Shown in pieces: positions 25,255-30,549 of a stretch of 30,549 bases of DNA (the first letter of the stretch is position 1; the number at the start of each line of letters is the position of its first letter). Source of the stretch: Actinomycetota bacterium (GTDB lineage: Bacteria; Actinomycetota; Actinomycetes; Nanopelagicales; Nanopelagicaceae); the NCBI GenBank assembly GCA_009698045.1, contig WLRE01000004.1, positions 1-30,549 of the forward strand, read 5' to 3'. The translations under genes were made by a program, and so were the position numbers. The notes under the pieces are model-generated. The model did no database searches and was not told where the DNA came from. It was given only the letters and a program-made list of their open reading frames with translations.

Positions 25255-26112
25255 CTTCATCAAGTCGGTTGCAAGAATTATCAATGCAATCCAGATAATA
25301 AAAAATCCAGCCCACCGAGCAATCGACATCTCTTCATGACGGAGAAAAACTCCAAGACAAAATTGCACGGTTGGAGTTATGTATTGAATTAATCCCATTA
25401 GTGACAATGGGATTCGAGTCGCTGCACCGTTAAATAGTAGAAGTGGGATAGCTGTGACTGCGCCGCTGAGAATTAGCAGCGTAGTGAGTCCGCTACTTTG
25501 ACCAAGCTGACCCGTACCTGCGTTAGCAAGAAAGATCAGATATCCAGCATAAGGGATAAGGGTAAGGGTGGTCTCAATTGCCAAACTTTCGAGCGAACCT
25601 AGCCCGAGGCGTTTTTTCACAAATCCATAGCTTCCAAATGAGAGCGCTAGAGTAATTGCAATCCAAGGAAATGTGCGAGCATCAACGGTGAGTACTATTA
25701 CGCCGATAGTTGCAATAATTACCGAAACCCATTGCCACCTACTCATTCGTTCTCGAAGAATGATCACACCAAAACCAATACTCACTAATGGATTGATGTA
25801 ATAGCCCAATGAGGCATCTACGACATGACCCTTGTTAACCGCCCATATGTAGGTAAGCCAATTAACTGAGATAAGAATTGCGGCTACGGATAACCCTTGA
25901 ATAACTCTCTTGTTGCGAAAGAGAGCAAGGGTAGAAGTTAATTGTTTGGTAAGCGCTAATGAGATGAAACAGAATCCGAGTGTCCAGACGGCCCGATTGG
26001 AGACAATCTCTAATGGATTTGCTGGCTTGAGCAGCGGCCAATACAGGGGAAAGAGACCCCAAATTAAATAGGTAGAGAAACCAAAGGCGAGTCCTGTCTT
26101 ATAACGACTCAT
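25213..26112 (-). CDS. rarD: RarD-type EamA-family transporter
   Basis: 299 aa, ten predicted membrane helices in the two-repeat EamA (DMT) layout. The N-terminal GLAFGFSTYLIWGLFPLYWPLLK, then VSNRAVWT, and WLTYIWAVNKGHVVDASLGYYINPL are characteristic of the RarD subfamily. Substrates of RarD proteins are not established; a chloramphenicol-sensitivity name is historical. ATG start three bases after the yajQ stop. The 3' end overlaps the polyprenyl synthase by 42 bases on the opposite strand; the overlapping codons encode the hydrophilic tail after the last helix. Confidence 0.9.
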   Translation of the reverse strand: MSRYKTGLAFGFSTYLIWGLFPLYWPLLKPANPLEIVSNRAVWTLGFCFISLALTKQLTSTLALFRNKRVIQGLSVAAILISVNWLTYIWAVNKGHVVDASLGYYINPLVSIGFGVIILRERMSRWQWVSVIIATIGVIVLTVDARTFPWIAITLALSFGSYGFVKKRLGLGSLESLAIETTLTLIPYAGYLIFLANAGTGQLGQSSGLTTLLILSGAVTAIPLLLFNGAATRIPLSLMGLIQYITPTVQFCLGVFLRHEEMSIARWAGFFIIWIALIILATDLMKSGSARNNGVAELD

Positions 26113-26115
26113 TAT

Positions 26116-26604
26116 TTAACGGTAGTTCGTAAATTGCACCGCAAAGTCCCACGTGCCAGCCTTAACCATTGCGATTGCATCTTGAAGATCATCGCGGCTC
26201 TTGCTGGTGACGCGAAGAGTGTCTCCTTGAATTTGAGTTTTTAGACCCTTAGGACCTTCGTCGCGGAGAAGTTTTGCAATCTTCTTTGCGTTCTCGGTGG
26301 AGATGCCCTCCTTGAAGAGACAGTTAATTTTATAAACCTTGCCACTGAGCTCTGGGTTAGATGCATCTAGATGTTTGAGTGAGACCGTGCGTTTTACTAA
26401 TTTGTCACGAAATACCTCAAGGGCTGCCTTTGCCCGCTCTTCGGTATCTGCCTCAATCAAGAATTTATCGCCCGTTTTCTCAATCTTTGTGCCGGTATTC
26501 TTAAAGTCAAAGCGAGTATTGATCTCGCGATCAGTCTGATTGAAGGCGTTATCGACCTCCATATGGTCTACCTCGGAAACAATATCGAAACTGGAATCAG
26601 CCAT
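26116..26604 (-). CDS. yajQ: YajQ family nucleotide-binding protein (UPF0234)
   Basis: 162 aa, the usual family length. It opens with SFDIVSEVDHMEVDNAFNQ, followed by REINTRFDFKNT, and ends in GTWDFAVQFTNYR, all diagnostic of YajQ. The fold has two RNP-like domains. In Xanthomonas a member binds cyclic di-GMP and acts as a transcription co-regulator; others bind RNA or nucleotides, so the ligand here is open. ATG with CAGGAG five bases upstream. It sits between a glycosyltransferase gene (13 bases upstream) and the transporter gene, with no other signalling gene nearby. Confidence 0.94.
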   Translation of the reverse strand: MADSSFDIVSEVDHMEVDNAFNQTDREINTRFDFKNTGTKIEKTGDKFLIEADTEERAKAALEVFRDKLVKRTVSLKHLDASNPELSGKVYKINCLFKEGISTENAKKIAKLLRDEGPKGLKTQIQGDTLRVTSKSRDDLQDAIAMVKAGTWDFAVQFTNYR

Positions 26605-26617
26605 TTTTACTCCTGCT

Positions 26618-28141
26618 CTACTTAGAAATCGTTTTTTTGAGAACTTGTCTGGCTTTTTTGAGAAGTTTAGTGAAATCCGAGAGATTGCGAATCTTTTTTG
26701 CTGCTCGAAAAGCTATACGCACGAGTGGTAATAAGTTATTTGTTGAGAGCGACTTCGAGAAATCCACTTGGCTGATCTCACTCCAACGCATTCCCCAGAG
26801 TTCTTGGATATTGCGATAGACATTTCCGCCGGCACGATTAGCTCGGCCGAGTGCTGGCGCATAGATAACAAAGGTTCGTTGATCCTTTGAGTCCACAACT
26901 CCCTCAAGACCATTTCCAGATTTACTGATGCGATGGCGAAGAGCAGCAAAGCGAATAACCGGATCAATAGCTCCTTCGGTAAAGTAAAAGAAGGGTGTAG
27001 ATGGTTCATCGAATCGTTGGAGAATCTCGGAGATTAGTAGCTTCTTCTCGCTTGCCGATTCTTCGCAGGAAAATCGGGAATCTCCAGCAATCCAACGATT
27101 TATTTCACGGAGTTCTTTGAGGGAATCCTCGGTGACTTTGTATCGCGCGGTCAGAGCCTTCCAGTTGCCGATGAGTATGAAGCGTGCCTGCCCACTCTCA
27201 TCAGCTAGGAATTCATTGACCATATTCTTAAATGATTCGGCAGGCATAGATCGGCAATCTGCAACGATGTAATTCTCGGGAACAGTCCACGTAAGTTGAT
27301 CATTGGCGCGCAGATAGCTCATTGCTGGTACATGATGTGCAAAGAGTGGACGATTGTGAGCAATGACAGTATCAGTGTGGACCTCTACGGTGCTAATACC
27401 TAAATGCCAAGAGAGGGCTTGCCGCTCGGGCACAAAACGCATTCCACCCAGCAGTGCGCGCCAACCTAACTCATTGTCTTCACCGGTTGTGAAGATTGGG
27501 TTATAACCACCGAGGCTATTCCAATTCTTACGAGAGATAGAGAATGTTGCTCCGACTAAAGCGCGAAAACTTTCAAGACTCGGTGCACGTAGATCATCGG
27601 TTCCTTTAATGAGCAACTCCCACGAATCTTTTCCTTCGCTGACCTTGTGAAGTGTTGAGAAAGAACCATTCCTTAACTCAGAGCCCAGAAGTTCAGGGGT
27701 GTAAGACCAATCACCAACGAAGCGTTTCCAGCCGAGAACCACAAAATCATCCGCGTAATGATGCCATTTCATGTGATGGGATAGGTGATCTGGCTCAACC
27801 ACCATATCTGCATCCAAGAACCAGAGCACATCTTCTTTAAGCGTAGAGACTGCGAAATTAGTTGCTAGCGTCTTGCCCCACGCACGATCTTTATTCTTAA
27901 ATTTAATTAACTTTGTTTTTGCAGGTCTGATCTTTGGAAGGACCAGTGCTTTCACTGAACCATCGTCGATGATATAGACAGTAAAGAGTGCTGCAGGATA
28001 GGTCTGCTCCTTAAGTGCAGCTAGAACCAAATCCAATTTATCTTGACCATCGCGGCAGGCGATAACAACCGCCACTTTGAGATTAGGCTTCTTTACAATC
28101 TCTAAGAATGATGGACGGATGTAACGATAATTAGTTCTCAT
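26618..28141 (-). CDS. Family 2 glycosyltransferase with long C-terminal region
   Basis: 507 aa, no membrane helices seen. The GT-A domain starts at about residue 20 (LKVAVVIACRDGQDKLDLVL), with D59-D60-G, the metal-binding DxD at D110-A-D112 (LWFLDADMVVEP), and an acceptor-side TTGEDNELGWRALLGG at about 218-233 resembling the galactosyltransferase (Glyco_transf_7C) type. The remaining 250 residues are not recognised and end in a strongly basic, probably amphipathic stretch (RIAFRAAKKIR ... KKARQVLKKTISK) that could bind membrane. The ATG overlaps the stop of the next glycosyltransferase gene as ATGA. The sugar and acceptor are unknown; the LCP gene upstream suggests a cell-wall polymer. Confidence 0.8.
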   Translation of the reverse strand: MRTNYRYIRPSFLEIVKKPNLKVAVVIACRDGQDKLDLVLAALKEQTYPAALFTVYIIDDGSVKALVLPKIRPAKTKLIKFKNKDRAWGKTLATNFAVSTLKEDVLWFLDADMVVEPDHLSHHMKWHHYADDFVVLGWKRFVGDWSYTPELLGSELRNGSFSTLHKVSEGKDSWELLIKGTDDLRAPSLESFRALVGATFSISRKNWNSLGGYNPIFTTGEDNELGWRALLGGMRFVPERQALSWHLGISTVEVHTDTVIAHNRPLFAHHVPAMSYLRANDQLTWTVPENYIVADCRSMPAESFKNMVNEFLADESGQARFILIGNWKALTARYKVTEDSLKELREINRWIAGDSRFSCEESASEKKLLISEILQRFDEPSTPFFYFTEGAIDPVIRFAALRHRISKSGNGLEGVVDSKDQRTFVIYAPALGRANRAGGNVYRNIQELWGMRWSEISQVDFSKSLSTNNLLPLVRIAFRAAKKIRNLSDFTKLLKKARQVLKKTISK

Positions 28142-28926
28142 CCGATATTTCCAAATTCCTCATGGCTCCAAATACCGACCTTTTGACCACTGGTACCACG
28201 TAGATATTTTGAATAATTAGTGATGTAAGTCTGGGTAGCAATGCTGCGTTTGTAAATATAGCCCAGGCCAAAGGTTCGATAAATCTTGCCACCATTGTTC
28301 TTAACCCCTGAGAGCAGGAAGTGGTCGACGGCGCTCTTTCCTTCACCAAACCAACCTGCTGCCCTCGCACTTGAACTCTTGACCAAGATTGTGCCACCAC
28401 AGACCCAGTCATCCCATTGGTTTACAGATGCAATTCCGGTAGGGCCCATTCGTCTAACTGTGAGATCTATTGCCTCTAAGTAAATGTAGTTCATCGCTTT
28501 ACCAACGACCTCCGCGCCCGTTGTAATTGCGGTATCCATAAGATCTCGCAAGTGTTCTGGCCCGTAAATATCATCGTCATCCATCTTGGCCAAATATTCA
28601 CCGGATGATCTCTGCGCCATTGTGGTGAGGACTGACCCAAGGGTATGAGCTGGGCTAAAGTCTTGAGTAATAACTGATATTCCGCGCTTCTGCAGGCGCG
28701 TGATTGCACTCTTATGTGTTGGACTCATCTTAAATTTGTGAATGCCCAGTAATAATTCAAATTTCTTCATTGTTTGTAGCTCTAGTTGACGCAAAATATT
28801 TGAGAGATCCGAGGGACGAGCGGTAGATATTACGACCGAGAGAGCTGGGTATTTCTTAATAGCAGCTCGACGAGTGGCTCGCTCTGTTGATACAGCGAGA
28901 AGCTCTGCTTCAAAGTCCATTGTCAT
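28138..28926 (-). CDS. Family 2 glycosyltransferase
   Basis: 262 aa soluble GT-A type enzyme. The fold begins at about residue 28 (LSVVISTARPSDLSNILRQLELQT), and a run of four aspartates at 116-119 (YLAKMDDDDIYGPEHL) supplies the metal/nucleotide-sugar motif. Later come DDWVCGGTILVKSS and AVDHFLLSG. The first 27 residues are charged and precede the catalytic fold. ATG at 28926; an ATG two codons later (28920) is also possible. The LCP stop lies 11 bases upstream, and a TAATCT ending 8 bases before the ATG might add a local start of transcription. The stop overlaps the next glycosyltransferase gene, so the two products probably act together. Substrate unknown. Confidence 0.82.
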   Translation of the reverse strand: MTMDFEAELLAVSTERATRRAAIKKYPALSVVISTARPSDLSNILRQLELQTMKKFELLLGIHKFKMSPTHKSAITRLQKRGISVITQDFSPAHTLGSVLTTMAQRSSGEYLAKMDDDDIYGPEHLRDLMDTAITTGAEVVGKAMNYIYLEAIDLTVRRMGPTGIASVNQWDDWVCGGTILVKSSSARAAGWFGEGKSAVDHFLLSGVKNNGGKIYRTFGLGYIYKRSIATQTYITNYSKYLRGTSGQKVGIWSHEEFGNIG

Positions 28927-28937
28927 AATGACCTAGA

Positions 28938-30089
28938 TTAGTAGTTGATTTGACCGCAGGGGTTCTCTGCAGCGGTACGGACCTTGAATTGTTCAATGAT
29001 GGTCGGCTTTGGTGTGGCTTTAGCGCCCGACTTATTCGCCTTATTCGTGGCCTTAGCCGATGGCGATGGGGTTGCTACATCATAAATCGGAATATCGTTA
29101 ATCAGTCGATTAAAGAGTTCAGGGGCTTTGACTGCATCCCAAATGACAACTGATCCGAGCCCTGGATAACTTCCATTGGCTGTTGAAAGCGGAACGGTTA
29201 GTGTGCGGACCTTGTTCGCAGAGAGTTTGCCCATCTGCTGCCCGAGAGTAAGTAGATCATTTTGCGAGAGGCCAGAGTCAGTCTTTACTGTTGAAATTGC
29301 AGCCTTAAAGAAATTTAGAAGTTTGACCGGATTTAGTAAAACTCCGGCGCTCGTAGCTTTGCGCAAGACTGAAGCCATAAATTGTTGCTGCCGTTGCATG
29401 CGGCCAATATCGCCCAACCCATCAAAGTCACGAGTACGAACGTACTTAAGGGCTTCAATCCCATCAAGGGTATGAACTCCTGCGCTCATCACTAAGTGAC
29501 TCTTAGGATCATTGATATCAACTTTAGAACAGACCTCGATGCCACCAAGTGCGTTAACGATATTTGTGAACCCCACGAAATTTATCTCGATGTAATGGTC
29601 AATGTGTAAATTGGATTTCTGTTCGATGGTCTGAATTAAAAGTGGAGCGCCGCCCCATGCAAAAGCCGCATTAATCTTTGCGTGCGTTGCTGCTATCTGA
29701 GTTTTGCCATCGGATGATGTATGCGCAGGAACCGTAACGAGAGAGTCGCGGGGGATAGAGATGAGTACAGCTTTTGTTCGGTCTTTGCTGATATGAACAA
29801 TAAACATCGTGTCCGAGCGCGCACCAGCCGCTGATTTAGTTGTACCAACTCTCAGTCGCTTCGAATCTGCAAGTGAAAGACCTTCTCTAGAATCAGAGCC
29901 AACAATTAAGAAATTTAGTGCGCTAGTCGGTTTATCTGGGCGCTTGCCAAGTCCAGCAAAAGCATCAAAAGTATTTATCGCGCCAAATAGTTGACCAAGA
30001 CCAATCCAAGTGATTGCAGAGATGGCCACGATGGCTAGGGAGATCCCAGTTGTTACTTTGATAAATCTCTTTGAGGGCCCCTTATTCAC
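28938..30089 (-). CDS. LCP (LytR-CpsA-Psr) family cell-wall polymer ligase
   Basis: 383 aa. A short cytoplasmic basic start is followed by one membrane helix (residues about 13-36), so the rest is outside the cell. The LCP domain shows LNFLIVGSDSRE (about 58-69), ARSDTMFIVHI (90-100) and the catalytic-site SIPRDSLV (111-118), then NALGGIEVC, LDGIEALKYVRTR and IGRMQRQQQFM. LCP enzymes transfer lipid-linked glycopolymers to peptidoglycan (arabinogalactan, teichoic acid or capsule, depending on species). A Ser/Lys/Ala-rich linker (about 343-365) precedes the final KVRTAAENPCGQINY. GTG start without a ribosome binding site, six bases after TAAACT. First gene of a likely unit with two glycosyltransferases. 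Confidence 0.92.
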   Translation of the reverse strand: MNKGPSKRFIKVTTGISLAIVAISAITWIGLGQLFGAINTFDAFAGLGKRPDKPTSALNFLIVGSDSREGLSLADSKRLRVGTTKSAAGARSDTMFIVHISKDRTKAVLISIPRDSLVTVPAHTSSDGKTQIAATHAKINAAFAWGGAPLLIQTIEQKSNLHIDHYIEINFVGFTNIVNALGGIEVCSKVDINDPKSHLVMSAGVHTLDGIEALKYVRTRDFDGLGDIGRMQRQQQFMASVLRKATSAGVLLNPVKLLNFFKAAISTVKTDSGLSQNDLLTLGQQMGKLSANKVRTLTVPLSTANGSYPGLGSVVIWDAVKAPELFNRLINDIPIYDVATPSPSAKATNKANKSGAKATPKPTIIEQFKVRTAAENPCGQINY

Positions 30090-30095
30090 GGAGTG

Positions 30096-30101
30096 AGTTT
30101 A
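30096..30101 (-). promoter_or_regulatory. Putative -10 element TAAACT for a leaderless LCP transcript
   Basis: On the minus strand TAAACT is followed by six bases (CACTCC) and the GTG start, the same geometry as at the PLDc_N gene. No ribosome binding site lies between. No recognisable -35 was found at the usual spacing. Confidence 0.55.
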
Positions 30102-30184
30102 CTGGTCAGGGGCTGCCATCCCTTTATGGAATGAGGCTCTCGCCTGTGATATCTAGCGAATTTTTAGTAAACCTAGAACTGCGG

Positions 30185-30190
30185 TAATCT
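30185..30190 (+). promoter_or_regulatory. Possible -10 element TAATCT for tRNA-Tyr
   Basis: TAATCT lies 22 bases before the tRNA; a T-rich stretch TTTAGT (30163-30168) is at a fair -35 distance (16 bases). This lies in the 123-base gap between the LCP gene and the tRNA. Apart from the two promoter candidates I see nothing else in that gap. Confidence 0.35.
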
Positions 30191-30212
30191 TCGTCAGCCG
30201 TAATAACAACCT

Positions 30213-30297
30213 GGCGGGTTGCCCGAGCGGCCAATGGGAGGGGACTGTAAATCCCCCGGCTCTGCCTTCGAAGGTTCAAATCCTTCACCCGCCACCA
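30213..30297 (+). tRNA. tRNA-Tyr (GTA anticodon)
   Basis: 85 bases with a complete cloverleaf. The acceptor stem GGCGGGT pairs with ACCCGCC (30287-30293). The anticodon stem GGGGA/TCCCC encloses the loop CTGTAAA with anticodon GTA at 30247-30249. A long variable arm (class II) follows, as expected for bacterial tRNA-Tyr, and the T-arm GAAGG/CCTTC surrounds TTCAAAT. The terminal CCA is encoded (30295-30297). It stands alone, with no other tRNA in the window. Confidence 0.97.
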
Positions 30298-30316
30298 TTA
30301 CGCTTCGACCAATACT

Positions 30317-30322
30317 TAAGAT
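30317..30322 (+). promoter_or_regulatory. Possible -10 element TAAGAT for the right-edge gene
   Basis: TAAGAT ends ten bases before the ATG at 30333, which would leave a leader of only a few bases, in keeping with the short leaders elsewhere in the window. No strong ribosome binding site precedes the ATG. Confidence 0.3.
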
Positions 30323-30332
30323 TGGACTGGCA

Positions 30333-30549
30333 ATGATTCGAATTGAGAATGATGATGAATTCGAATCTTTTCACGATGATCCAGAAGCCCTACCCCGTAT
30401 CAACACTTTAAGAAAGCGATTCGCCGGCGCCATGGCGCTAATCGTTCTGGTTGTGGGCGGAAGCTTCTTCATTCAAACCACTCTTGCTTCAAATATCACA
30501 ATTAACTCCGCCTCACCAGTTCAATTTGGACAGGGACTAGCAAAAGCCT
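30333..30549 (+). CDS. N-terminal part of a membrane-anchored or secreted protein (cut by window edge)
   Basis: An open frame from ATG 30333 runs off the right edge after 72 codons. The start is acidic (MIRIENDDEFESFHDDPEALP), then basic (LRKRF), then a hydrophobic helix of about 20 residues (AMALIVLVVGGSFFIQTTLA), so it is a signal anchor or a signal peptide with a long n-region. After it comes SNITINSASPVQFGQGLAKA. From memory, similar N-I-x-(I/L)-N-S ... F-G-Q-G openings recur in large surface proteins of acI-type actinobacteria; I cannot verify this here. Function unknown. Confidence 0.65.
   Translation, partial: MIRIENDDEFESFHDDPEALPRINTLRKRFAGAMALIVLVVGGSFFIQTTLASNITINSASPVQFGQGLAKA

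Noticed and set aside
30134..30145. Hairpin AGGC-TCTC-GCCT as a terminator near the LCP gene
   Set aside because: The stem has only four pairs, there is no T run after it, and it lies upstream of both flanking genes rather than downstream.
30213..30297. tRNA-Tyr 3' end as an integration (att) site
   Set aside because: No integrase, no repeated tRNA fragment and no foreign-looking genes are visible up to the window edge.
1..30549. CRISPR arrays, insertion sequences, toxin-antitoxin or phage-defence genes
   Set aside because: No spaced direct repeats, terminal inverted repeats, transposase, recombinase or defence-type motifs were found on either strand; every sizeable stretch is accounted for by core genes.

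Overview
The window is a tightly packed stretch of a bacterial chromosome, almost certainly from an actinobacterium. The evidence is the gene order (resB-ccsB, a men cluster, nuoA-N), the long actinobacterial-type tails on NuoE, NuoH and NuoJ, frequent GTG starts, and start codons placed only 6 to 10 bases after a TANNNT -10 element. The moderate base composition (by eye near 50% GC), gaps of a few bases and overlapping convergent genes suggest a streamlined genome. From memory only, this fits the freshwater acI lineage (Candidatus Nanopelagicales). No stretch over 300 bases lacks a gene.

Left part (1-9229): cytochrome c maturation and menaquinone synthesis. The last codons of resB overlap ccsB on the plus strand. 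On the minus strand lie menE, menA and a small PLDc_N-type membrane protein. Divergent from menE are menB, menC and menD. menF and the biotin transporter gene bioY come back on the minus strand, and menG points right. MenF, MenD, MenC, MenE, MenB, MenA and MenG cover nearly the whole route from chorismate to menaquinone; MenH and a DHNA-CoA thioesterase are not in the window.

Middle (9289-25254): a complete 14-gene nuoABCDEFGHIJKLMN operon for the proton-pumping NADH:menaquinone oxidoreductase, followed after 9 bases by a long-chain polyprenyl diphosphate synthase that probably makes the menaquinone side chain. Most junctions overlap by 1 to 10 bases, so this is probably one transcript of about 16 kb. 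Quinone ring, quinone tail, the main quinone-reducing complex and cytochrome c maturation therefore sit side by side as one respiratory block.

Right part (25213-30549): on the minus strand a likely transcription unit of an LCP (LytR-CpsA-Psr) wall-polymer ligase, two family 2 glycosyltransferases, YajQ and a RarD-type transporter, suggesting cell-wall glycopolymer work. A tRNA-Tyr gene and the start of a single-pass membrane or surface protein, cut by the window edge, close the window.

I found no mobile element, CRISPR array, phage gene or clearly new system. This is core genome. The points worth a second look concern gene expression (leaderless starts, terminator-free convergent overlaps), the bicarbonate-type MenB, a missing quinone-tail reductase gene, and the poorly characterised LCP/glycosyltransferase/YajQ group.
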